This document shows positions 29,602 through 38,556 of a DNA stretch of 64,000 bases, piece by piece (the stretch's first letter is position 1; each line of letters begins with the position of its first letter). The translations under genes and the position numbers were made by a program. A model generated the notes under the pieces. It worked only from the letters and a program-made list of their open reading frames with translations. It was not told the origin of the DNA and ran no database searches. Location of the stretch: NCBI RefSeq assembly GCF_019203185.1, contig NZ_CP078093.1, positions 1,709,058 to 1,773,057 of the forward strand. The letters are read 5' to 3'. Source of the stretch: Crassaminicella indica (GTDB taxonomy: Bacteria > Bacillota > Clostridia > Peptostreptococcales > Thermotaleaceae).

Positions 29602-29633
29602 AGATGTATAGATTGATATACATCTTTTTTTGT
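29602..29633 (+). terminator. Terminator directly after the solo repeat
   Basis: GATGTAT / ATACATC around an eight-base loop followed by seven T. A transcript from the leader promoter would end here, about 75 nt long. Confidence 0.75.
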
Positions 29634-29668
29634 GCGTAAATCTAAAAATCAAATAAAGGTAAATGTAG

Positions 29669-29697
29669 TCGACAAATGGAAAATTTTATAATAATAT
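29669..29697 (+). promoter_or_regulatory. Candidate promoter of the cmr operon
   Basis: TCGACA, 17-bp spacer, TAATAT, about 100 bp upstream of cmr1. Confidence 0.45.
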
Positions 29698-29796
29698 TAT
29701 ATAAAAGAGAATATATGGAAATGATTGTTATATAAATTTTTAACAAATAGAAAGTGTTGTAGGGTTAGATTTAAATAGGCAAAAAGGGGGAGGAAT

Positions 29797-30855
29797 TTGA
29801 AAAAAGTAAAAATAAATTTAGAGATTGTTACCCATATGTTAAGTTTTGGGAATAATACAGAAAAACCAGAATTTAGAATACCAGAATTAAAAGCACTTAT
29901 GAGGAATATTTTTAGAGAACTATATGATTTTAAGGATGTAGATGATATGAAAAATAAAGAAGAAATTTTATTTGGGAGTTTAAAGAAAAAATCACCTATA
30001 TCATTGAAATTAAAATCAATGAAAGTATTTAATGAAGAAGTAGAAGTATTGCCTCATAAAAAAAGTGTAAAAATGAAAGCTATACCACCGAAAACAAAAG
30101 TAACTTTATACATGTTTGGAAGAGATGAAGAAAAATTAGATATGTACATGATATTATTGATTTTGTCATCTATTATAGGTTCTTTAGGGAGACGAAGTAG
30201 AAAAGGTTTTGGTTCCTTTAAAATTATTAGAATTGAGGGGGAAAAAGAGAGCCAATATAAAGAGTATGGTGAGTTAATAAGTAAAAGTGCTGTAGATATA
30301 TTTAGAAAACTTGAAGAAATATGTTGTGATAAATTTTACAAAATGAGGAAAATAGATATATATAAAGATAAGCATGATAGATTGAGTATTGTAAACATAA
30401 AAGACTTCAGCAATAAATATAAATTGAATTATCCTTATGCAGAAAAGATTCATATAATAAAAATCGAAAAGAATATTAGATATAAAGAATTAATAAAATA
30501 TATTTCTAAATTAACTCATGATCGACTATGTTTTAATATAAAAGGAAGAAAAGATTTTAGGGAAGGAATTCCTTATAAATATAGAGTAGATAAAAATATA
30601 TTAGGAAATTATAGATCTAATAGCAGGTTTGCAGCACCTGTAGTTGTGTCATTTTGGGAAAATAGCAAAAATAAATATTTAATACTTAAAGAATTGAATA
30701 TTAACTATCAATTACAAGCGTTATGTAAACAAGAAAATAAAGGAAAAAAACAAGAAGAAAAATATAGTTATAAAGAGTTTGAAAAAGCTAATATAAGTTA
30801 TGTAGATAAGTATATTAATAAGTTAATTTATATAGCTAAAGGAGAAAAGAAATGA
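29797..30855 (+). CDS. cmr1: Type III-B CRISPR RAMP protein Cmr1
   Basis: 352 residues. The N-terminus (VKINLEIVTHMLSFGNN followed by EFRIPELKALMRNIFRELY) has the Cmr1 layout in which a ferredoxin-like RAMP strand leads into the PELR-x-S/A-x-K-G/A motif. The glycine-rich segment SLGRRSRKGFGSFKI is the second RAMP hallmark. Cmr1 caps the 3' end of the crRNA in the Cmr effector. The start is TTG behind AAAGGGGGAGG. Its end overlaps cmr2 by four bases (ATGA). Confidence 0.85.
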   Translation: MKKVKINLEIVTHMLSFGNNTEKPEFRIPELKALMRNIFRELYDFKDVDDMKNKEEILFGSLKKKSPISLKLKSMKVFNEEVEVLPHKKSVKMKAIPPKTKVTLYMFGRDEEKLDMYMILLILSSIIGSLGRRSRKGFGSFKIIRIEGEKESQYKEYGELISKSAVDIFRKLEEICCDKFYKMRKIDIYKDKHDRLSIVNIKDFSNKYKLNYPYAEKIHIIKIEKNIRYKELIKYISKLTHDRLCFNIKGRKDFREGIPYKYRVDKNILGNYRSNSRFAAPVVVSFWENSKNKYLILKELNINYQLQALCKQENKGKKQEEKYSYKEFEKANISYVDKYINKLIYIAKGEKK

Positions 30856-32642
30856 GTTATTTATTGGGGGTAACTATAGGACCTGTACAGACTTATATAC
30901 AAGAGTCAAAAAAGCTTTTGGACTTATATAATAGTAGTAAAATTATATCGAATCTAATGAAAAACGTCTATAAATACATAAAAGGAAAGAATGCAAACAT
31001 TGAGGTTATTTATCCAAATTATCAAGATATACAAGGCGTGGACTATTCTAATTATATAGTTTTTGAAATACCAGAGATAATAGATCTAAATGATATAGAA
31101 GAGAAAATATATAAAGAAGTTAATGAATCTGTAGCAAAAGAATATGAGTGCGATTTAAAAGAAGTATTTTATTTGTTCTGGGCAATAGAACAAATAAAAA
31201 ATAATGGATATTATGAAGCTTATAAAGAATTGACAAGATTTATAAAAAGCTTGAAAAATACTTATGAATTTGATCAAAACCTTCAAGAAAAAGGGAAAAA
31301 AAAGTGTTTAATTTGTGGGAAAAGAAATATTACTGATAAAAAATCAAAGGATAAAGAAGAATTATGTAGGTTGTGTTTGTTTAAAAGAAATTACAAAGAA
31401 AGAAATAAGGCGGATAAAAATAAGTTTTTATCAGTGGATACAATTGCTATAGAACCTTGGAAGAGAAAAAATAAAGAAAAAATAAAAGAAATAACAGCAA
31501 AATTAAGTGAATTGTTTTTAGAAGCAGATAAATATTATAATCCAAATGAAATAGACAATATAATTAATACATTAGAGAAAATTAATAAATTTCATAGGAC
31601 AGGAATAAATCAAGGAATAGAAAAAGATTTAGAAAAAAAATTAAAAAAGATAAAAGGTGAGCTAAAAGGCAAGAAGGATTTAAAAGAAATCTTAGAAGGA
31701 CTTAAAAGTATAAGAAAAATTATGAATGATGTTTATAATGATGAGAAAGTAAGTCTGCCAAGTTATGAATATTGTTTTATTCAATTTGATATAGATAATC
31801 TAGGTCGTTTGATGAGCGGTGAATATTTAGATGGTAGAAAAGATTTAAAGACATATCAAAAGGACTTTTCTAGGATATTGATTAAATTTGGAAGTGTTTT
31901 AGTAGAAGCATTGAAAAATACAGCTTGCCAAATTATTTATTCAGGAGGAGATGACTTTTTAGGAGTAATGCCTAAAGAAGAAATTATACGTGTTGTAGAG
32001 ATAATAGATAAAATTTTTAAAGAACAAGTCCCAAAAGAGTACGAAGAGTATGTGACATATTCAATGAGTATCACGATTGGGCAATGCAAAGATCCAATGA
32101 GTTATGTTTTAAGAAAAACAAGAGCAGAACTAGAAAAGGTAAAAAAAAGATTTGAGAAAAAAGAGATAGAAAAAAATGGTATGGCTATAACATATATTAT
32201 AAACAATAGTAAAGAAATTACATGCTATTTACAAAGAGAGAATAGTAACAGGTTACTAGAAATTATTAAGTCTTTTGAACTTATAAAAAATAGATTGTCA
32301 TTTTCTTATATATATCATTTTGAAAAAATGCTTTCCTTGCTAAAGCATTATAATCTGAGCTTTGAGGAGTTAAGATCGTTTTTGGATATTACAAAATGCG
32401 AATTAAGAAGGTTTTTATTGAGAAGTAAAAATGTAAAAGAAAAAGATGATCAAGAAGTGGTAGATAAGTATATTCAAAATTTTGTAGACTTTATAGAAGA
32501 TATTATTTACAGCAATAGAGAACAGATTAGTGCAAATTCAGAAAATATTGATTTTAAAAACATCATTAATATTATGCATATGAACGAAAAATTATCTAAA
32601 ATTGATTTTCAACTAAATAAAGTAGAGGTGAATGAAAAATGA
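30852..32642 (+). CDS. cmr2: Type III-B Cas10/Cmr2, without HD domain
   Basis: 596 residues. The N-terminus LGVTIGPVQTYIQESKKLLD is the usual Cmr2 opening. A zinc finger is formed by Cys152, 155, 172 and 175. The first palm motif lies at FIQFDIDNLGRLMSG (about 309-323). The cyclase motif SGGDD is intact at about 364-368, so synthesis of cyclic oligoadenylate on target-RNA binding is expected. No HD nuclease region is visible, and the protein is shorter than HD-bearing Cas10, so DNA cleavage by Cas10 is unlikely. Defence would then depend on the cOA-activated nuclease encoded two genes on and on Cmr4. Confidence 0.9.
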   Translation: MSYLLGVTIGPVQTYIQESKKLLDLYNSSKIISNLMKNVYKYIKGKNANIEVIYPNYQDIQGVDYSNYIVFEIPEIIDLNDIEEKIYKEVNESVAKEYECDLKEVFYLFWAIEQIKNNGYYEAYKELTRFIKSLKNTYEFDQNLQEKGKKKCLICGKRNITDKKSKDKEELCRLCLFKRNYKERNKADKNKFLSVDTIAIEPWKRKNKEKIKEITAKLSELFLEADKYYNPNEIDNIINTLEKINKFHRTGINQGIEKDLEKKLKKIKGELKGKKDLKEILEGLKSIRKIMNDVYNDEKVSLPSYEYCFIQFDIDNLGRLMSGEYLDGRKDLKTYQKDFSRILIKFGSVLVEALKNTACQIIYSGGDDFLGVMPKEEIIRVVEIIDKIFKEQVPKEYEEYVTYSMSITIGQCKDPMSYVLRKTRAELEKVKKRFEKKEIEKNGMAITYIINNSKEITCYLQRENSNRLLEIIKSFELIKNRLSFSYIYHFEKMLSLLKHYNLSFEELRSFLDITKCELRRFLLRSKNVKEKDDQEVVDKYIQNFVDFIEDIIYSNREQISANSENIDFKNIINIMHMNEKLSKIDFQLNKVEVNEK

Positions 32643-33721
32643 AAAGTTTATTGAAGATAAAACCTTGTGATAATACTTTTTTTAGAGATGGAAATCAATT
32701 TAATTTTGATATTCATGAGGTAATACGGAGTAAAAATACACCTTATCCATCTGTATTTTTTGGAGCTATCTTCACTGCTTTATTAGCTCATAATGATGAG
32801 TTTCGAAGAGCTTTTTTTAAAAAGGCAAATTATGATCATGAAAAAATATTGGCTTTGCAGCAGGTTTATTTATGGGATGAAAAAAATAAAAAAGCATATA
32901 TCAAAGCTCCACTGGACTTGTTTATTAATGAAAATGGGGATGTAGTTTTCGGAGAATTTAAAAAAGTAGATTCTAAATTGCATTCTCTATCCTTTGAATG
33001 TTTTTTACAATGTCCTGAAGATAAAAATTATAAAAGAGTAAGCAATAAATATATTAACATAAAAAATATTTATGATGCTTATGCAAAAAAGCAAGGTATA
33101 AGGCTTGAATTAAAAGATGAAAATGAAATTTTTATTAAAAACTACAAAATAGGAATAGGAATAAATAAGAATACAAAATCCATAAAACATGGGAACATGT
33201 ATAGAATAGAGCAGACAGAATTTATTAATAATAACTGGTCTTATGTTGTAGAATATGAAATCAATAGAGAATATTTAGAAACTAACTATAATGGAATAGA
33301 TTTTGATAATTTAGAACAAGGATACTTAAAATTAGGAGGAGAAAATAAGGTTTGCAAATTTGAAAAGCATATAAATGAAAAAATTTACAAATTTCACAAG
33401 AAAAGATTAAAAGAAATAAATTCTAATAAAGTTAAAATACTCTTGACTAGTGAGACATTTTTTGATGAAGATGTAAAAGATATTTTTAAAGGAGATTTAA
33501 AACTCTTAGGAATGGTTAATGATAAACCTATACATATTGGTGGTTACGATATGCAGGGAAAAGGAAGTGCCAGAAAAATGTATAAGGGGTATGATGCAGG
33601 AACTATACTTTTGGTAGAAGGACTTAATAAAAAAAATGTAAAAAAAGAAATATGTAAAAAAATTAATAGAAATAATCCAAAAGGATTCAATCAGTTTGTA
33701 ATATTAGAGGGGGATTTTTAA
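32639..33721 (+). CDS. cmr3: Type III-B CRISPR RAMP protein Cmr3
   Basis: 360 residues. The opening KIKPCDNTFFRDGNQFNF followed by YPSVFFGAIFTALLAHN is the Cmr3 signature (D-x-x-x-F-R-D-G-x-x-F, then PS-x-x-x-GAI). A late glycine-rich loop reads HIGGYDMQGKGSARKM. Cmr3 is Cas5-like and holds the crRNA 5' handle next to Cas10. ATG overlaps the cmr2 stop; the next gene starts one base after its stop. Confidence 0.9.
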   Translation: MKSLLKIKPCDNTFFRDGNQFNFDIHEVIRSKNTPYPSVFFGAIFTALLAHNDEFRRAFFKKANYDHEKILALQQVYLWDEKNKKAYIKAPLDLFINENGDVVFGEFKKVDSKLHSLSFECFLQCPEDKNYKRVSNKYINIKNIYDAYAKKQGIRLELKDENEIFIKNYKIGIGINKNTKSIKHGNMYRIEQTEFINNNWSYVVEYEINREYLETNYNGIDFDNLEQGYLKLGGENKVCKFEKHINEKIYKFHKKRLKEINSNKVKILLTSETFFDEDVKDIFKGDLKLLGMVNDKPIHIGGYDMQGKGSARKMYKGYDAGTILLVEGLNKKNVKKEICKKINRNNPKGFNQFVILEGDF

Positions 33722-35029
33722 ATGACAGAAAAGAGTTCGATTAATCTAGTTGTATGTTCAACACTTAATCAAATTACTAATTATTTGACGATTATAAAAT
33801 ACAGACCAAAGAAAATTTTTAACATTACATTCCATAAAGATATTTTACCAAAGTTTAATATAAATATTAAACCACACAAATGGGACAAGCAGTTAAAAGA
33901 AACTATTGGAGATGAATATATTTTTGAAGAGGATATAAAACTTAGTAATATATATGATCTAGGAGATATAAAAGAAAAATTAAAAGAAAAAATTATAGAT
34001 AAATTACCAGATGAAGAAGTAATTTACTGGAATGTAACAGGAGGACAACGAACTATTGCTTTAGCAATCAGTGAATTAATAAGAGAAAAAAATAGGAAGA
34101 AGGATCGTGTGATATATATAGAAGGAAATACAGAAAAACTAATCTATAACAATTATAAAGGGGAACTAATAAATTATGAAGATATATCATATAAAGCTTC
34201 TTTGCTTAATTTTGATAAAGCTTTAAGTTTGGTTGGATTTAAATGTAATTCTACGAAAATAAAGAGTACTATGATATTAAAAAAAGAGGGAGTAAGTACA
34301 GAAAACGAAAAACAAGCTGAATATAGCTTTTATAAAGCATTATATAAAATTGTAAAATTACAAGAAAAACGATGTAGAAGAAAATATAAAATAAGCTTTG
34401 ATGGAAAAGAATATAATGATTGTTTTAGAAATCTTTTGTTAAAAATCAATACATTTGAAAGCGGAGAAAAAAGACAAATGTTTGCAAAAGAGCTATTTAA
34501 TATATTAGTAAAGGAACATAAGGAACTGAAGGATACAAAATACTTTACAAAAGATATAGAAGAAATTAAAAAATCATATCCAGCAGGATATATATTTGAA
34601 AAACTAACAGCTTATAAAATTTATGAAATAATAAAGAATAATCACAAAATCATTGGTATGGAGACTAGTTTGAAAATTTATTTTAATGATGAAGAAAAGC
34701 CTAATCATATAATTGATGAGTTAGATATTGTTTTATTAACAGATACAGGAAAGATTATTAACTTTGAATGTAAATCAGGTGGTATGAAAGGAGATAATGC
34801 TAAAAGTCACAAATATACAACTTATAGATTATCAGGTGTATTTGGTATGCCTATATTATTATCGCCTCTTTATTACAAAGAAACTTTAGACGATTTTAAA
34901 AATGAAGATGAAATCCTCAAAAATCAGCTACAAGCATTTAGAGCAGCAAAAGCAGCTGAACTTGAAGTTTTTACGATAGATAAAATAGAAGAAGGATTGA
35001 AAAAATTGGGATATAGTAGGAATTCATAG
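33722..35029 (+). CDS. CARF-domain PD-(D/E)xK nuclease, Card1/Can2-like
   Basis: 435 residues. The N-terminal Rossmann-type CARF domain (about 1-150) carries the ligand motif NVTGGQRT (104-111). The C-terminal nuclease domain has GYIFEKLTAYKI (Glu293), DELDIVLLT (Asp335) and NFECKSGG (Glu349-Cys-Lys351), a complete E/D-ExK metal site. This is the layout of Can2/Card1 (DUF1887-related), which are activated by cyclic tetra-adenylate to cut nucleic acids. It is embedded between cmr3 and cmr4, so it must be made in step with the effector. Which cOA it senses cannot be told from sequence alone. Confidence 0.82.
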   Translation: MTEKSSINLVVCSTLNQITNYLTIIKYRPKKIFNITFHKDILPKFNINIKPHKWDKQLKETIGDEYIFEEDIKLSNIYDLGDIKEKLKEKIIDKLPDEEVIYWNVTGGQRTIALAISELIREKNRKKDRVIYIEGNTEKLIYNNYKGELINYEDISYKASLLNFDKALSLVGFKCNSTKIKSTMILKKEGVSTENEKQAEYSFYKALYKIVKLQEKRCRRKYKISFDGKEYNDCFRNLLLKINTFESGEKRQMFAKELFNILVKEHKELKDTKYFTKDIEEIKKSYPAGYIFEKLTAYKIYEIIKNNHKIIGMETSLKIYFNDEEKPNHIIDELDIVLLTDTGKIINFECKSGGMKGDNAKSHKYTTYRLSGVFGMPILLSPLYYKETLDDFKNEDEILKNQLQAFRAAKAAELEVFTIDKIEEGLKKLGYSRNS

Positions 35030-35059
35030 AGTATTTAATAAATATAAGGGGGATATAAA

Positions 35060-35914
35060 ATGTATAAAACAAAAGAAATTATCTATATTAAAGCAATTAC
35101 ACCTATCCATGCAGGATGTGGACAAAATATTGGAATTGTAGATATGCCTATACAAAGAGAGAGACACTCTAATATACCAAAAATAGAAGCTTCTAGCTTA
35201 AAGGGTTCTATAAAGTATAGTCTATATAAAAAAATTGAAAAGAAAAAAGAAGCAGAGGAAAAGAAAAAAGAGCTATATACTATATTTGGTTCAGAAGATG
35301 AGGCAGATTATGCAAGTGCTATAGGTTTTACGGATGCAAAGTTATTATTTTTTCCTATTAAATCGACTACAGATATTTTTAAACTTATTACTTGTCCCTA
35401 TATAATCAAAAGATGGATAGAAGATTTAGAATTTGAAAATGAAGAAACAAAAAACGAATTTAATATGAAACTAGATGATGGAGAATTTATAAGCAATAGT
35501 AATGAAGAAAAAATTGTTTTAGAAGAATATATATTTGAAAAAAAGAAACGATTAGAAGAAAAAAGTAATATTTTTGATATTTTCAAAAATATAGGAATTG
35601 ATGTTAGTAGAGTTACTATTATATCAGATTCAGATTTTGAGGATTTGGTTACTATGTATACTGAAGTTATTACAAGGAATAGAATAAATATTAAGACTGG
35701 AACAACAAAAGATTCTGCACTTTTTACAGAAGAGTATTTACCAGCAGAAACGATTCTTTATTTTATGGTATTAGGTTCACCTTCATTTAAAAATGAAGAT
35801 GTTAAAACGGCAGATAATGTGCTGGAATATTTCAAGAAAAATGTGGATAAAGTGTTTCAAGTAGGAGGAAATGCAACTATAGGAAAAGGATTTGTAAAGA
35901 TGTTAGGAAAGTAG
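35060..35914 (+). CDS. cmr4: Type III-B backbone RNase Cmr4
   Basis: 284 residues, Cas7-like. The N-terminal motif ITPIHAGCGQNIGIVDMPIQ is followed by RERHSNIPKIEASSLKGSIK. Asp28 in VDMPIQRE corresponds to the catalytic aspartate that cuts target RNA at 6-nt steps. The C-terminus contains VGGNATIGKGFVKM, the usual glycine-rich loop. It forms the filament that displays the crRNA. It starts 30 bp after the nuclease gene. Confidence 0.92.
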   Translation: MYKTKEIIYIKAITPIHAGCGQNIGIVDMPIQRERHSNIPKIEASSLKGSIKYSLYKKIEKKKEAEEKKKELYTIFGSEDEADYASAIGFTDAKLLFFPIKSTTDIFKLITCPYIIKRWIEDLEFENEETKNEFNMKLDDGEFISNSNEEKIVLEEYIFEKKKRLEEKSNIFDIFKNIGIDVSRVTIISDSDFEDLVTMYTEVITRNRINIKTGTTKDSALFTEEYLPAETILYFMVLGSPSFKNEDVKTADNVLEYFKKNVDKVFQVGGNATIGKGFVKMLGK

Positions 35915-35924
35915 AGGGATAGTT

Positions 35925-36356
35925 ATGTCTGAAATTAAAAATATAAATTTAGAAGTTGCGAGCTTTGCAATAGAAAAAGTTAAGAATGTTTGCAATAATA
36001 AAAAAATGGATAAAAATTATAAAACTTTAGTAAAAAAGATGCCTGCTTTGATTCAAAAAAATGGACTTATACTTACTTTGGTTTTTAATTGGTCAAAAGT
36101 AGAAAAGCTTCATCATAAAGAGGTTTTGAAAAATATCATCCATTGGCATAAACAAAATAGTAAAATTAAAGATTTTGAAGGTTTTAAAGAAGTTGATTTT
36201 GACAAAAATGAAAAAGATACAAAAGTGATTGAAAAATATATAAAGGCAGTTACAGATTTAGATCAAAGAGAATATAGATTATTAACTAAGGAAATGATGT
36301 CGTTGTTTGGTTGGATTAAAAGATTTGCTGAAGGGATGATTGAAGGTGAAGAATAA
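35925..36356 (+). CDS. cmr5: Type III-B small subunit Cmr5
   Basis: 143 residues, predicted all-helical. INLEVASFAIEKVKNV, then KKMPALIQKNGLILTLVFNW matches Cmr5 (pattern P-x-x-I-x-x-NGL-x-x-x-L-x-F). It stacks along the Cmr4 filament and contacts the target RNA. It overlaps cmr6. Confidence 0.9.
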   Translation: MSEIKNINLEVASFAIEKVKNVCNNKKMDKNYKTLVKKMPALIQKNGLILTLVFNWSKVEKLHHKEVLKNIIHWHKQNSKIKDFEGFKEVDFDKNEKDTKVIEKYIKAVTDLDQREYRLLTKEMMSLFGWIKRFAEGMIEGEE

Positions 36357-37293
36357 AATAAAGAGTAAAAAAGAGGATAAGAGTGGAGAAAGTAAAGAAA
36401 AAAAAGATAAAGAAAATTTAAAAAGATGTTATACATACAATTCATTAATGAAATGTTTAGACAAATACAAAAGAGAAAATATTAATAAATCGCTTTTAAT
36501 TAATAAATTTACTAGTATTTCAAATATGGATAAGTATATGTATTATTCAGTAAATGAAAATGAAAAAAAATTACTTAAATCTATTCGTGAGGAGTATAAT
36601 TGCATTAAAAAAAGTCTACAAGAAACACATGATTGGCTGAACTTTTCTGCAAGAATAGATGACAAGCTGATCATAGGGTTAGGAAATCATTCTATATTTG
36701 AAACAGATATTACTTTGCATCATATATATGGAATACCTTATATACCAGGGTCTGCTATAAAAGGTACCTTAAGAAATTATATTATACAAAAATATTTTAA
36801 AGAGTGTATAAATTGTGATAAAAATTGTAATGATGATTGCAAAAAAAATGATAAAGATTATAAAATTTTTACAGAAATTTTTGGAGGAAAAAATACGAAA
36901 GGAAAAGTAATCTTTATGGATGCATTTCCTGTAAAAAGTTTCAAAATAAAAATGGATGTGATGACACCACATCATAGTAATTATTATGAAAAAAATGTAC
37001 TACCATTAGATACTGATACACCTAAGCCCATAAAGTTTTTAGTATTGATGAAAGATAGTACAGATGATGATATTACATTCGAATTTAATTTAGGAATAGA
37101 TAAAATATTAGCTAATAAAAAATTAAGTAAAGAAATTGAAAGTAATATAAAGAACATTAATAAAGAATTATGTAATTATCAAATTGTAAAGGAATTTGTG
37201 AAAAAAAATTTTAAAGAAGCATTAAATTTTAATGGAATCGGTGCAAAAAAATCAATAGGATATGGATACTTTGAGATGGATAGAGAATTCTAA
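36340..37293 (+). CDS. cmr6: Type III-B CRISPR RAMP protein Cmr6
   Basis: About 317 residues. IIGLGNHSIFETDITLHHIY, then GIPYIPGSAIKGTLRNYI is the Cmr6 signature; IFGGKNTKGKVIFMDAFP and MTPHHSNYY follow. A lysine-rich N-terminus and an internal cysteine cluster (CINCDKNCNDDC) are unusual. It lies at the crRNA 3' end with Cmr1. The start is TTG at 36340 or GTG at 36346, inside the end of cmr5. It is the last gene of the type III operon. Confidence 0.9.
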   Translation: MKVKNKIKSKKEDKSGESKEKKDKENLKRCYTYNSLMKCLDKYKRENINKSLLINKFTSISNMDKYMYYSVNENEKKLLKSIREEYNCIKKSLQETHDWLNFSARIDDKLIIGLGNHSIFETDITLHHIYGIPYIPGSAIKGTLRNYIIQKYFKECINCDKNCNDDCKKNDKDYKIFTEIFGGKNTKGKVIFMDAFPVKSFKIKMDVMTPHHSNYYEKNVLPLDTDTPKPIKFLVLMKDSTDDDITFEFNLGIDKILANKKLSKEIESNIKNINKELCNYQIVKEFVKKNFKEALNFNGIGAKKSIGYGYFEMDREF

Positions 37294-37375
37294 GAATGAT
37301 ATTTCATAGAGATTGAAATTGTTTAAAACCGTATAATGTCTGAAATTACTAATTTTCCAGATGATTTTATTAGAG

Positions 37376-37476
37376 AATTTATTAAAAGCAAAATCATTAT
37401 GAAAAAATAGCTAAAATAATTGAAAATACATGAAAGTTTGTATATACTAAAACTAATAAATCCTTATTTTTCAATG
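37376..37476 (+). promoter_or_regulatory. CRISPR leader of array 1
   Basis: An AT-rich leader with promoter TTGAAA, 17-bp spacer, TATACT (about 37420-37448), ending CTTATTTTTCAATG just before the first repeat. It is a near-identical copy of 29480-29579. Confidence 0.85.
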
Positions 37477-38489
37477 GTAGAACCGAAACATTAGATGTAT
37501 TGAAATTGGTTATTTGCACAAATGGTATGGGCGATTATCGAGTAGAACCGAAACATTAGATGTATTGAAATTGACAACTTTTAATCGTTTCACCATTTAC
37601 ATAAATTTCGTAGAACCGAAACATTAGATGTATTGAAATTTTATTTCGTCTGCTGTGTAGTTTTCAAGTCCTAAGTAGAACCGAAACATTAGATGTATTG
37701 AAATAATAGTAATAGTAGTAGTAATACTGGAGATACAAGTAGAACCGAAACATTAGATGTATTGAAATATGTTATTTAGTTGTAGCAACAAACTGCCATG
37801 TTTGTAGAACCGAAACATTAGATGTATTGAAATAATTTCAACTGAATCAATTATAAAATTTTCTTCTATAGTAGAACCGAAACATTAGATGTATTGAAAT
37901 AATACATTATTACTCTTTAACTGCCCTAACGCAAGTAGAACCGAAACATTAGATGTATTGAAATTAATGTGCTTCTGGCTTTATATTTTGCAGTTACAGT
38001 AGAACCGAAACATTAGATGTATTGAAATTATTGTAATTCTAATACTTCATTTTTTCTCAATCGTAGAACCGAAACATTAGATGTATTGAAATAGGACAAT
38101 TCTTTGATAATCATGACCATCCCATACAGTAGAACCGAAACATTAGATGTATTGAAATTAGTCATCATACTCCGGAACACAATTAGCAGGATTGGTAGAA
38201 CCGAAACATTAGATGTATTGAAATGAGATAGGATAGTAAGTATTTGTGTCCCCATAGTAATCGTAGAACCGAAACATTAGATGTATTGAAATAATTGTAA
38301 CACCTAAAGAAATTGCTACTTACTATAGTAGAACCGAAACATTAGATGTATTGAAATAATTCTCCTAAAGTATCTATAGCTCTATCGATCATAGTAGAAC
38401 CGAAACATTAGATGTATTGAAATATTTGACTTTTAAGCCTTAAGCCTCTATCGACTACAGTAGAACCGAAAAATTAATAAAAATAAAAA
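37477..38489 (+). CRISPR. CRISPR array 1: 15 intact repeats plus a degenerate last one, 15 spacers
   Basis: The 30-bp repeat starts GTAGAACCGAAACATT and ends AGATGTATTGAAAT. Copies begin at 37477, 37542, 37610, 37675, 37739, 37804, 37871, 37935, 37999, 38063, 38129, 38195, 38263, 38328 and 38394. The last, at 38460, keeps only GTAGAACCGAAA. Spacers are 34-38 bp. The ATTGAAAT end gives the 8-nt 5' handle expected after Cas6 cleavage of a type I-B repeat. Leader and degenerate end agree on plus-strand transcription. Spacer 4 (37705-37738) is identical to spacer 2 of array 2. Confidence 0.98.
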
Positions 38490-38493
38490 ATTA

Positions 38494-38518
38494 AGGGCAA
38501 TATATGCCCTGTTTTTTT
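38494..38518 (+). terminator. Terminator after array 1
   Basis: AGGGCA / TGCCCT around five bases, then GTTTTTTT, just after the degenerate repeat. Confidence 0.8.
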
Positions 38519-38556
38519 ATGGATGCATATGGTATTATTTGTAAAGGAGGGGAAAG

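Noticed and set aside
37294-37340. GATTGAAATTGTTTAAAAC near the cmr6 end as a repeat of another CRISPR type
   Set aside because: Only one copy, no spacer arrangement and no match to the local repeat.
38028-38255. Minus-strand ORF with repeated FNTSNVSVL peptides
   Set aside because: It is the CRISPR repeat of array 1 read backwards; the 75-residue frame exists only because several repeat-spacer units are in phase.
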